Positions 1-7,167 of a stretch of 11,003 nucleotides of DNA are shown here, piece after piece. The stretch is from NCBI GenBank assembly GCA_013205155.1, contig JABMMT010000327.1:1-11003 (forward strand). The letters run 5' to 3'. The translations under genes and the position numbers were made by a program. Each line of letters opens with the position of its first letter. Position 1 is the first letter of the stretch. Below the pieces are notes generated by a model. It was not told where the DNA came from. It saw only the letters and a list, made by a program, of their open reading frames with translations, and made no database searches. Origin of the DNA: Betaproteobacteria bacterium. Lineage in GTDB: Bacteria; Pseudomonadota; Gammaproteobacteria; Burkholderiales; Burkholderiaceae.

Positions 1-655
1 CATCAATAATAGCGAGCCCATTACCCGCACCCACACCAAATGCAGGGGTTCCAGAACTATAGGCAGCACGAATATTGGCTTGTGAGCCAGTGGCTACGAC
101 TAAATCTGCTAAACGCATTAATTCATTAGTGGAATCTTTGGTAATCGGAAATGGCAGCATCTGCACTAAATCACGGGGTGCATTTACTAAGTCCAATTGC
201 TGATGAATAAACTCCAGTAAACGCGCACAAGTTGAATGACCTTTTGGGGATGGTGCAACCACAACAGCATTACGACACTTCAATGCATTGAGAATTTTAT
301 TAATTGGTGTTGCGCCTGGATTGGTTGAGGGTGTAATGGCAGCTACAACCCCCACTGGACGGGCATACTCAGTAAGACCCGTCTTCAAATCTTCAGAAAT
401 GACCCCTACCGTTTTAGCAGTACTTAGATCACGAATCAGTCCAAGAGTTTTTCTAAAATTCTTCTTGAACTTATCAGCGACATCACCAAGACCAGTATCT
501 TGCACTGCAAGCTCAGCCAACTCTTGGTTACGCTTTGGCTCTAAGATGGCCCAAGCTACAGCCTCAACCACTAAGTTAACTTGTGCTTGCGTATATTGCT
601 CATATTTTTGTTGAGCGATCCGCCCTCGCTCAACAATGCTTTCTACTGGTGTCAT
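1..655 (-). CDS. sauS: CoA-acylating aldehyde dehydrogenase, probable sulfoacetaldehyde dehydrogenase (partial, N-terminal part)
   Basis: This gene runs off the left edge, so only about 218 N-terminal residues are visible and the catalytic cysteine is not. The visible part is the NAD(P)-binding half of an aldehyde dehydrogenase. It contains ARPVGVVAAITPSTNPGATP (Rossmann region) and AAYSSGTPAFGVGAGN near the edge. The second motif is typical of CoA-acylating aldehyde dehydrogenases (AdhE N-domain, EutE) rather than hydrolytic ones. The family interconverts an acyl-CoA and an aldehyde. Next to xsc, pta and soeABC the best substrate pair is sulfoacetyl-CoA/sulfoacetaldehyde, as for SauS of Cupriavidus necator; this is inferred from context. 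The ATG at 655 is chosen because an in-frame TAA lies just upstream; the ribosome binding site is weak. It lies 40 bp after the transporter gene on the same strand, so the two are probably co-transcribed. Confidence 0.8.
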   Translation of the reverse strand, partial: MTPVESIVERGRIAQQKYEQYTQAQVNLVVEAVAWAILEPKRNQELAELAVQDTGLGDVADKFKKNFRKTLGLIRDLSTAKTVGVISEDLKTGLTEYARPVGVVAAITPSTNPGATPINKILNALKCRNAVVVAPSPKGHSTCARLLEFIHQQLDLVNAPRDLVQMLPFPITKDSTNELMRLADLVVATGSQANIRAAYSSGTPAFGVGAGNGLAIID

Positions 656-695
656 ATCTTTACTTGGTTAATATTTTCGATCAATCAGTTGCTTT

Positions 696-1673
696 TTACT
701 CAACTTTGATGCCAGCATCTTTAACTACCTTCTTCCACTTCACAATCTCACTTTTGACCATTGCTCCGAGTTGTGCTGGTGTGTTACCAACTGCTTCTGC
801 ACCTTGCGCTAATAATTTTTCTTTTACTGCTGGTTCTGCCAGCACTTTAACAGTAGCTTTATAGAGCGTATCAATAACGGGTTGTGGGGTTTTGGCAGGA
901 ACAAACATCGCATACCATGAGTCAACCTCATAATCTTTGAACCCTAACTCAGCCATCGTAGGCACATCAGGGAAAACAGGGGAGCGCTTCACTGTAGAAA
1001 CTGCCAAGGCACGTAATTTACCTGCCTTGATAAAGTTTGCTGCGGCAGGAATCGAAACCCACAGTAGTGGAACTTGACCAGCCATAACGTCGGTAACAGC
1101 AGGACCACCCCCACGATAAGGAATATGGGTCATCGATACTCCTGCAGCACCGGCCATCATCGCGCCAGCTAAATGTCCTGGAGAACCATTTCCTACCGAT
1201 GCATAAGCAATTGAATCAGGCTTTGCCTTAGCTAGATCAATCACTTCCTTCACCGTCTTAGCAGGAAAGTCGGGATTAGCGACTAATATCTGCGGTAAGG
1301 AGGCCACCAATGAAACTGGTAAGAAATCTTTTTCAGTATCAAAAGCCAGTTTTGGATAAATTGCAGGGTTAATAGTATGGGAAGACAGTGTAAATAAGAC
1401 TGTGTAACCATCTGCGGCAGATTTTGAAACAATGTCTGTACCAATAGAGCCACCCGCTCCACCACGATTATCAATAATGACTTGTTGGCCTAAGGCCTGA
1501 CTCAGCGGCTCCTGTACGATACGTGCTATCACGTCAGTTCCACCTCCGGGAGGGTATGGCACAACCAATTTGATCGGCTTAGTGGGCCATGATTGGGCCA
1601 CTGCTAATTGAGTAAAACCAAGCAAGCCAAAAGTTATAGATAGAACAGTCACCGCTAGATTGCTTCTACGCAT
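696..1673 (-). CDS. TTT-family (Bug/TctC) periplasmic solute-binding protein
   Basis: A 325-residue extracytoplasmic binding protein of the Bug family, the usual length. Residues 1-26 form a signal peptide: a basic MRR start, a hydrophobic core, and an AVA|QS cleavage site. The mature protein opens with WPTKPIKLVVPYPPGGGTD and carries NRGGAGGSIG at about 69-78, both hallmark Bug ligand-loop motifs. Such proteins deliver carboxylates to TctA/TctB membrane subunits. Neither subunit is in this window, so they lie elsewhere or the protein works with a shared permease. Its position directly ahead of the sauS-like gene suggests an organosulfonate ligand such as sulfoacetate. TTT transporters have been proposed for sulfolactate uptake in other bacteria, so this is plausible but inferred. 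The start at 1673 has a good AGGAG ribosome binding site. An operator-like palindrome lies in its upstream region. Confidence 0.92.
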   Translation of the reverse strand: MRRSNLAVTVLSITFGLLGFTQLAVAQSWPTKPIKLVVPYPPGGGTDVIARIVQEPLSQALGQQVIIDNRGGAGGSIGTDIVSKSAADGYTVLFTLSSHTINPAIYPKLAFDTEKDFLPVSLVASLPQILVANPDFPAKTVKEVIDLAKAKPDSIAYASVGNGSPGHLAGAMMAGAAGVSMTHIPYRGGGPAVTDVMAGQVPLLWVSIPAAANFIKAGKLRALAVSTVKRSPVFPDVPTMAELGFKDYEVDSWYAMFVPAKTPQPVIDTLYKATVKVLAEPAVKEKLLAQGAEAVGNTPAQLGAMVKSEIVKWKKVVKDAGIKVE

Positions 1674-1680
1674 GTCTCAT

Positions 1681-1685
1681 CTCCT
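1681..1685 (-). promoter_or_regulatory. Ribosome binding site of the TTT binding-protein gene
   Basis: AGGAG on the minus strand, 7 nt before the ATG at 1673. A nearer ATG in another frame (just after AGGAG) hits a stop after four codons, so this site supports the start at 1673. Confidence 0.8.
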
Positions 1686-1758
1686 GTTTTAAGTGCACTC
1701 CACGAACCTATATTAGCCCTTATGTGGGAACTATTGATACCTTAAATAATCCTACTAA

Positions 1759-1777
1759 ACGGAACAAGTTGTTTCGT
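1759..1777. promoter_or_regulatory. Palindromic operator, probable IclR-regulator binding site (copy 1)
   Basis: ACGGAACAAGTTGTTTCGT is a 19-bp inverted repeat with 8 of 9 complementary pairs around a single central base. IclR-family regulators bind short palindromes of this sort near their own genes. It lies in the divergent region between the TTT gene and the iclR gene. It directly abuts a TATAAT -10 box for iclR, and it lies just downstream of a candidate minus-strand promoter for the TTT gene. One site could therefore repress both directions. A near copy with the same half-site spacing lies upstream of xsc at 10570-10588. Binding by the adjacent IclR protein is inferred. Confidence 0.72.
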
Positions 1778-1782
1778 ATAAT
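1777..1782 (+). promoter_or_regulatory. Promoter -10 box for the iclR-pta-soeABC operon
   Basis: A perfect TATAAT on the plus strand, with no convincing -35 hexamer at 16-18 bp upstream (that stretch is the palindrome and the bases before it). It implies a leader of roughly 80 nt before the ATG at 1868. The overlap of the -10 box with the end of the palindrome suggests autoregulation. The missing -35 means either an activator-dependent or a weak promoter. Confidence 0.5.
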
Positions 1783-1787
1783 TGAAA

Positions 1788-1815
1788 ATACTAACATTTT
1801 CTCTGGATATTGCAA
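1788..1815 (-). promoter_or_regulatory. Candidate promoter of the TTT binding-protein / sauS unit
   Basis: On the minus strand, TTGCAA (1810-1815) is followed after 16 bp by TAGTAT (1788-1793). The latter is preceded by TGT, giving an extended -10 form. Transcription would start near 1780, placing the 1759-1777 palindrome just inside the transcript. That is the same promoter-operator order as at xsc. The hexamers are only moderate matches. Confidence 0.4.
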
Positions 1816-1818
1816 ATA

Positions 1819-1837
1819 TGTTCTATTAGAATGAACA
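1819..1837. promoter_or_regulatory. Second inverted repeat in the iclR/TTT divergent region
   Basis: TGTTCTATTAGAATGAACA has five-base arms, TGTTC and GAACA, separated by 9 bp. The arms are the same pentamers as in the 1759-1777 operator but in the opposite order (TGTTC outside-left, GAACA outside-right) and with wider spacing. It lies in the iclR leader and just upstream of the candidate TTT promoter. It may be an auxiliary site for the same regulator; this is inferred from the shared half-sites only. Confidence 0.4.
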
Positions 1838-1867
1838 AAATGACACAATTCTTGAGATTTTCTACTT

Positions 1868-2668
1868 ATGCTTGAAATTGACAATCACGAACTCTTAGAT
1901 ACCAGCAAAAAAGATAGCTCCGGTGAAAATTCATCGATGCTCAAAGGAGTAGTCATATTAGAGGCTCTAGCAGCTCTAAAGCAGCCCGCAAGCTTAGTAC
2001 AACTGATGCAAATTACTGGAATGCCAAAAGCATCTCTACATCGCACCCTAGCCATTTTTGAAGAAGCAGGGCTTGTAGCAAGAGAGCCTGGTGGTCGAAC
2101 TTATGCTCCGGGCAATCGTCTGTCTAGTCTGGCCATCGCCACTTTGACACACGATACCGTCTCTGCCATTCGACACAGCATCTTAAGAAAATTGGTTGCT
2201 GATCTAGGCGAGACTTGTAATTTGGCGGTACTGAAACGTGGAGAACTGTTTTATTTAGATCGCGTTGAGGCTAATTGGGCATTACGCTTGCATCTTCCCC
2301 CTGGCACCATTCTCCCTCCCCATTGCAGCGCTAGTGGCAAGTTATTGCTGGCATTTAAGACTCCCGAGGAACGTGCCAAGCTTTTAGAAAATTTACCGCT
2401 TGAGAAATTTACTCATAGAACAATTACTGATCGCGATCTGCTCGAGTCTGAGCTTGAGCGCATCGTCATTACTGGATATGCCATTGATAATGAAGAATAT
2501 GTGCTTGGCGTTTCATGCGTTGCAGTACCTGTAAGAGATGCAGTAGGTGAGGTGGTGGCAGCCATTGCTGTCCATGCGGCGACCGCAAGACTTCCGCTAA
2601 ATCAAGCCATGGAGCATATTCCAATGCTGAAAGAAGCTTCTAACCGCATCTCTCAAACTTTATCCTAA
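1868..2668 (+). CDS. IclR-family transcriptional regulator
   Basis: A 266-residue regulator of typical IclR length. Residues about 25-90 form the winged helix-turn-helix: LKGVVILEALAALKQPASL, then MPKASLHRTLAIFEEAGLV as the recognition helix and an EPGGRTYAPG wing. Residues about 95-260 are the effector-binding domain, with the typical GVSCVAVPV strand at 214-222 and HCSASGKLLLAF at 152-163. The effector is not evident from the sequence; a sulfonate or an intermediate such as sulfoacetaldehyde or sulfoacetyl-CoA is a reasonable guess. The gene heads the pta-soeABC operon and is divergent from the TTT/sauS unit. Matching palindromes here and at xsc make it the likely local regulator. The start at 1868 follows an in-frame TGA at 1853 and has no clear ribosome binding site. 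A later Met at residue 24 is a less likely alternative because it leaves little sequence ahead of the DNA-binding domain. Confidence 0.93.
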   Translation: MLEIDNHELLDTSKKDSSGENSSMLKGVVILEALAALKQPASLVQLMQITGMPKASLHRTLAIFEEAGLVAREPGGRTYAPGNRLSSLAIATLTHDTVSAIRHSILRKLVADLGETCNLAVLKRGELFYLDRVEANWALRLHLPPGTILPPHCSASGKLLLAFKTPEERAKLLENLPLEKFTHRTITDRDLLESELERIVITGYAIDNEEYVLGVSCVAVPVRDAVGEVVAAIAVHAATARLPLNQAMEHIPMLKEASNRISQTLS

Positions 2669-2704
2669 TTCCATCTAATAACGGTAACCACTAAGACATA
2701 CCTC

Positions 2705-3616
2705 ATGGACCAATATCCCTTATTAGAAAAAATGATTGGAGAGGCTAAAAGCGATCTTCCTTTAGGCCTTGTTTATCCACTCAGCGCACCCGCTCTTGAA
2801 ACCGTCTTTGAGTTAGTTAAAAGAGAGTTATGCACTCCAATCTTGATTGGACCTAAAGACCTCATTTTGGAATTAGCCACCAAGGAAAAACTCTCTTTGG
2901 ATGGCATTGAAATAATCAATACCTCTAATGACCCCATACTTGCCGCTAAGAAAGCAGTAGCAATGGTCAAAGAAGGCAAGCTGGCAGTGTTGATGAAGGG
3001 GTCCTTACACACCGAAGATCTGATGGGTCCTATAGTGCAGCGCGATGGCTTAAGAACCGATCGCAGAACGAGTCATTTATTTTTATTTGAACTAGAGCAT
3101 TACCCTAAATTACTTGGGATCAGTGATTGTGTAGTCAATATTGCGCCTAGTGCATCTCAAAAAATACAAATTCTTAAAAGTAGTCTTGAAGCCCTTAACA
3201 AGCTTGGGATAGCAAATGCAAAGGTAGCCATCATTGCCGCTACAGAGGTAGTGAACCCTGCCATGCAGGCCACTACCGATGCGAAAGAGATTGTAGATAG
3301 CCATGCTGCAAATCCAATTCATCCCTCAACAATGATCGAGGGGCCCTTTGGATTCGATAATGCTATTTCCATCCATTCCGCTAAAACAAAAGGGATTGAT
3401 TCAAAGGTTGCTGGTGATCCTGATTTACTATTAGTTCCTGATTTACAAGTAGGAAATATTCTTTACAAGTCCCTAGTCTATATGGCTGGGGCGGAGTGCG
3501 CTGGAACTATTCTAGGAGCTCAAGTTCCGATCATTCTCACATCTAGATCTGATTCTGTATTTTCAAGAGTCGCATCTACTGCGATGGCTATTTTGCTTGC
3601 TAAACAACCTCAATAA
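2705..3616 (+). CDS. pta: Phosphate acetyltransferase (short Pta)
   Basis: A 303-residue member of the PTA/PTB family, consisting of the catalytic domain only, without the DRTGG/CobQ-like N-terminal extension of long Pta enzymes. Family signatures are clear: LMKGSLHTEDLM (96-107), GPFGFDNAISIHSAKTKGID (213-232), LLVPDLQVGNILYKSLVY (242-259) and a C-terminal PIILTSRSDS (275-284). The enzyme converts acetyl phosphate plus CoA to acetyl-CoA plus phosphate. In sulfonate degradation it uses the acetyl phosphate made by Xsc, and xsc and pta commonly cluster. Here they are in different transcription units about 5 kb apart. A phosphate butyryltransferase is the sequence-level alternative, but the Xsc context argues for acetyl phosphate. 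It begins 36 bp after iclR with no recognisable Shine-Dalgarno. The ATG at 2705 gives the N-terminus expected for the family. Confidence 0.9.
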   Translation: MDQYPLLEKMIGEAKSDLPLGLVYPLSAPALETVFELVKRELCTPILIGPKDLILELATKEKLSLDGIEIINTSNDPILAAKKAVAMVKEGKLAVLMKGSLHTEDLMGPIVQRDGLRTDRRTSHLFLFELEHYPKLLGISDCVVNIAPSASQKIQILKSSLEALNKLGIANAKVAIIAATEVVNPAMQATTDAKEIVDSHAANPIHPSTMIEGPFGFDNAISIHSAKTKGIDSKVAGDPDLLLVPDLQVGNILYKSLVYMAGAECAGTILGAQVPIILTSRSDSVFSRVASTAMAILLAKQPQ

Positions 3617-3619
3617 ATA

Positions 3620-6514
3620 ATGAAGACTATGTTTAAACTATTTTCAAAAGATCCCGTGCATGATCCCATTAAGCAACAAGGGTCTACGACAGAAATTAAG
3701 AAAACGACATGCTACATGTGTGCATGTCGATGCGGCATCCGTGCACATCTTCGCGACGGCGAACTTGTTTACATAGATGGCAATCCAGAGCACCCCATAA
3801 ACCAAGGCGTCATATGCGCCAAGGGTGCCTCGGGCATCATGAAACAAAAATCGCCTGCTCGCATTACTCAACCCCTATTAAGAAAAGCAGGTAGTAATCG
3901 CGGTGATGGAGAATTTGAAGCCATTAGCTGGGATAGAGCTTTTGAAATTCTGACTAGGCGTCTAAGTCATATTCGTGCTACAGACCCTAAAAAGTTTGCA
4001 CTCTTTACTGGTCGAGATCAAATGCAGGCCTTAACTGGTTTATTTGCTCGGCAATTTGGCACTCCTAATTATGCTGCTCATGGCGGATTTTGCTCAGTCA
4101 ATATGGCTGCAGGAATGATCTACACCATTGGTGGAAGTTTTTGGGAATTTGGTGGGCCAGATTTAGAGCGAGCAAAACTATTTGTCATGATTGGTACCGC
4201 TGAGGATCATCACAGTAATCCGATGAAGATTGCCTTATCCAAATTTAAAAGAGCGGGTGGTCGCTTTATCTCGATTAACCCAGTGAGAACAGGTTACTCG
4301 GCGATTGCGGATGAATGGATCCCGATTAAGCCTGGTACTGATGGGGCCCTATTTATGGCACTCATGCACGAGCTAATTCGTCTTGAGAAATACGATGCTC
4401 CTTTCTTAAAACGCTTTAGTAATTCATCTCAATTGGTTTGCATGGATTCTGGCGCAGAAGAAGGCTTATTTTTATACGATCCAGATTCAGATCCTATCAA
4501 CCTAGATTTACCGCATAACAAATACATTTGGGACGAAAAAACTCACAGTGCGCAGCCCTGTTTTAAGCAGGGGACATCTCCCGTATTGCTGGGTGAATAT
4601 ACGATGGGGCCTGGTCCACATCAGGGCAAGAAAGTGGTTCCTGCTTTTGAATTACTCAAGCGCCAAGTCAGTGAAACCACCCCTGAATGGGCGGCAGCAA
4701 TTACCAGTATCTCCGCAGAAAGAATTCGTAAACTTGCGCTAGAAATTGCAGATACTGCATTCGGTCAAGAATTTGAGCTTCCCATCGCCTGGACAGATTC
4801 TTGGGGAGAAAAACATGACTCTGTAACTGGCAGGCCAGTTGCTTTTCATGCAATGCGTGGACTCTCCGCTCACTCGAATGGCTTTCAAACCACTCGTGGC
4901 TTGGCTGTATTAATGTCCTTATTAGGAACGATTGATCGCCCAGGAGGCTTTAGACATAAAGCACCTTACCCAAGGCAGGTACCGCCAAATGCGAAGCCCC
5001 CATCATCAGAAAATGATATTAAGCCTAATACACCTTTGGCCAAACCTCCCTTAGGCTGGCCAACGCAACCAGAAGATTTAGCACTAGATTCACAAGGTAA
5101 GCCATTGCGTATTGATAAAGCCTATTCCTGGGAGCATCCTTTAGCTGCCCATGGTTTGATGCACAACGTCATTACGAATGCAGTGAAAGGTGACCCCTAC
5201 TCTATTGATACTCTCATGATTTTCATGGCCAATATGTCATGGAACTCCACTATGAACACAATGGAAGTACGTGAACATTTGAATGCTAAAAACGCTGATG
5301 GCGAATTTAAGATTCCATTCTTAGTGGTATGCGATGCTTTCCAATCTGAAATGGTAGATTTTGCTGACCTAGTGTTGCCCGATACCACTTATCTTGAGCG
5401 TCACGATGTCATGAGCATGCTCGATCGCCCTATTTCTGAATTTGATGGCCCTGTCGACTCTGTCCGCATTCCGGTGCTCGAACCTTTAGGTGAATGCAAG
5501 CCATTTCAAGAAGTGCTGATTGAACTTGCCTCACGCTTGAAGTTCCCAGCCTTTACGACACCAGAAGGTGAACGTAAATTCAAAGACTACCCTGACTTTA
5601 TTACCCGCTTTCAGACTGCGCCTGACTCAGGCATCGGCTTTCTCAGTGGCTGGCGCGGTAAGGATGGTGAGAAGCCGCTCAAAGGCGAGCCCAATCCAAA
5701 TCAGTGGCAAAAATATGAAGAAAATAACTGTGTTCATCAGTTCCATATGCCTCCTGAACATCAATATATGCGTAATTGGAATAAGGGATATTTAGATTTT
5801 TCCAAAGAAAATGCGCTAAGACAGAAGAATGATCCGATCATGATCGCCATCTACTCAGACATATTGCAAAAATTTAGATTGGCGGCGACCGGCAAGCGTC
5901 CTGGAGCTCAACCACCTGCGCACCTCAAAGATCGCATCTATAAATATTTCGATCCCTTGCCATTTTGGTATCCACCATTAGAAGATGAGGCTACTGACCT
6001 CACTAAATTTACATTGAATGCGATTACTCAGCGTCCTATGGCCATGTATCACTCATGGGATTCTCAAAATGCTTGGTTAAGACAAATTCATAGTCATAAC
6101 TACCTATACGTCAATACGGCAACAGCGCTCAAGCATGGCATTGCTGATGGCGCTTGGATGTGGATTGAGTCTCAATGGGGCAAAGTCAAGTGTATGGCCC
6201 GTCATTCAGAAGCGGTTGATCCGGGAACAGTATGGACTTGGAACGCAATTGGCAAAGCGGAATCTGCGTGGAGTCTTTCTGATAATGCGGATGAGTCTAA
6301 GAAAGGTTTCTTATTGAATCATTTGATTGCTGAAGAGCTGTCATTGGGTGGTTTCACTGTAAGTAACTCAGATCCGATTACTGGGCAGGCAGGTTGGTAT
6401 GACGTTCGAGTGAGATTAGCTCCAGCTGCAGTTGATGAGCCCCAGGAAACATGGCCTCAAGTAAAAGCATATGAAGTACCTGGAATGTCCCTCAAAAAGG
6501 AGGCGGGAAAATGA
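3620..6514 (+). CDS. soeA: Sulfite dehydrogenase molybdopterin catalytic subunit SoeA
   Basis: A 964-residue molybdopterin oxidoreductase of the DMSO reductase (CISM) family. The N-terminal [4Fe-4S] site is C31-x2-C34-x3-C38-x27-C66, followed by the conserved K68 in CAKG. Cys158 in HGGFCSVNMAAG is the best candidate Mo ligand. The bis-MGD binding domains follow, with INPVRTGYSAIADEWIPI near 215-235, DLVLPDTTYLERHDV in the middle and a C-terminal dinucleotide-binding domain. There is no Tat signal (no twin-Arg in the N-terminus), so the subunit should stay in the cytoplasm. This matches SoeABC and not the periplasmic PsrA/DmsA enzymes. SoeABC oxidises sulfite to sulfate, and xsc and pta nearby supply the sulfite logic. 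A generic polysulfide- or thiosulfate-reductase-like role is the alternative. The start lies 3 nt after pta with no clear ribosome binding site, suggesting translational coupling; an ATG three codons later (3629) is also possible. It overlaps soeB by 4 nt. Confidence 0.88.
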   Translation: MKTMFKLFSKDPVHDPIKQQGSTTEIKKTTCYMCACRCGIRAHLRDGELVYIDGNPEHPINQGVICAKGASGIMKQKSPARITQPLLRKAGSNRGDGEFEAISWDRAFEILTRRLSHIRATDPKKFALFTGRDQMQALTGLFARQFGTPNYAAHGGFCSVNMAAGMIYTIGGSFWEFGGPDLERAKLFVMIGTAEDHHSNPMKIALSKFKRAGGRFISINPVRTGYSAIADEWIPIKPGTDGALFMALMHELIRLEKYDAPFLKRFSNSSQLVCMDSGAEEGLFLYDPDSDPINLDLPHNKYIWDEKTHSAQPCFKQGTSPVLLGEYTMGPGPHQGKKVVPAFELLKRQVSETTPEWAAAITSISAERIRKLALEIADTAFGQEFELPIAWTDSWGEKHDSVTGRPVAFHAMRGLSAHSNGFQTTRGLAVLMSLLGTIDRPGGFRHKAPYPRQVPPNAKPPSSENDIKPNTPLAKPPLGWPTQPEDLALDSQGKPLRIDKAYSWEHPLAAHGLMHNVITNAVKGDPYSIDTLMIFMANMSWNSTMNTMEVREHLNAKNADGEFKIPFLVVCDAFQSEMVDFADLVLPDTTYLERHDVMSMLDRPISEFDGPVDSVRIPVLEPLGECKPFQEVLIELASRLKFPAFTTPEGERKFKDYPDFITRFQTAPDSGIGFLSGWRGKDGEKPLKGEPNPNQWQKYEENNCVHQFHMPPEHQYMRNWNKGYLDFSKENALRQKNDPIMIAIYSDILQKFRLAATGKRPGAQPPAHLKDRIYKYFDPLPFWYPPLEDEATDLTKFTLNAITQRPMAMYHSWDSQNAWLRQIHSHNYLYVNTATALKHGIADGAWMWIESQWGKVKCMARHSEAVDPGTVWTWNAIGKAESAWSLSDNADESKKGFLLNHLIAEELSLGGFTVSNSDPITGQAGWYDVRVRLAPAAVDEPQETWPQVKAYEVPGMSLKKEAGK
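6497..6503 (+). promoter_or_regulatory. Strong ribosome binding site of soeB
   Basis: AAGGAGG lies inside the 3' end of soeA, 7 nt before the soeB ATG. It fixes the soeB start at the ATGA overlap. Confidence 0.85.
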
Positions 6515-7167
6515 GTACCAATAAACAACTCGCCTTAGTCATTGATTTGAATGTTTGCGTTGGCTGTCACGCCTGCGTCACATCTTGTAAGGAATGGAAT
6601 ACCTCAGGCTCTGCTGGGCCACTAACAGACCTGAATGCCTATGGTGCTAACCCAAGTGGAACTTTCTTTAACCGCGTACAAACGTATGAAGCCGGATCAT
6701 TCCCGAATACTCAAACAGTCCATTTTCCAAAATCATGTCTGCACTGCGAAGAACCCCCGTGTGTGCCAGTCTGCCCAACGGGAGCAAGCTATAAGCGCAA
6801 GGAAGATGGCATCGTATTAGTGGATTACGATAAATGTATTGGCTGCAGCTATTGCTCTTGGGCATGCCCTTATGGTGCACGTGAGTTAGATCAAGAGCGT
6901 CAAGTGATGACCAAGTGCACCTTATGCGTAGATCGTATTTATAGTGAAACCTTGCCTGAATCGGAACGCAAGCCCGCATGTGTTCTCGCATGCCCAACAA
7001 GTGCCCGAATTTTTGGTGATGTTCACGATCCAGAGTCTGCTGCTAGCAAGGCAATTAAGGAACGTGGTGGTTACGCCCTCATGCCTGAGTGGGAAACCCA
7101 ACCAGCCAACCACTACTTACCGCGCTCGATCATAGAAACTATTGACGCAGCAAGGAATGACAAATAA
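6511..7167 (+). CDS. soeB: Sulfite dehydrogenase iron-sulfur subunit SoeB
   Basis: A 218-residue ferredoxin-like electron-transfer subunit with sixteen motif cysteines, enough for four [4Fe-4S] clusters. They fall at C16/19/22/26, C76/79/84/88, C109/112/115/119 and C136/139/157/161. The order, and the CxxCxxxxCxxxCP second motif, is that of DmsB/PsrB/NrfC-type subunits. It passes electrons from SoeA to the membrane anchor. There is no signal peptide, consistent with a cytoplasmic complex. The start overlaps the soeA stop (ATGA) with a strong AAGGAGG. The stop overlaps the soeC start by one base (TAATG), so soeA, soeB and soeC are translationally coupled and presumably made in fixed ratio. Confidence 0.92.
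   Translation: MSTNKQLALVIDLNVCVGCHACVTSCKEWNTSGSAGPLTDLNAYGANPSGTFFNRVQTYEAGSFPNTQTVHFPKSCLHCEEPPCVPVCPTGASYKRKEDGIVLVDYDKCIGCSYCSWACPYGARELDQERQVMTKCTLCVDRIYSETLPESERKPACVLACPTSARIFGDVHDPESAASKAIKERGGYALMPEWETQPANHYLPRSIIETIDAARNDK

Noticed and set aside
288..864. Two plus-strand open frames (288-614 and 583-864) at the left end
   Set aside because: They are antisense to the partial aldehyde dehydrogenase and to the 3' end of the TTT gene, both of which have clear family motifs.
3644..3871. A 75-codon minus-strand frame over the 5' end of soeA
   Set aside because: It lies antisense to the conserved [4Fe-4S] motif region of SoeA and shows no independent start signal.
6668..7000. A 110-codon minus-strand frame inside soeB
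   Set aside because: soeB on the other strand has all four cluster motifs intact; the antisense frame is a by-product of its codon pattern.
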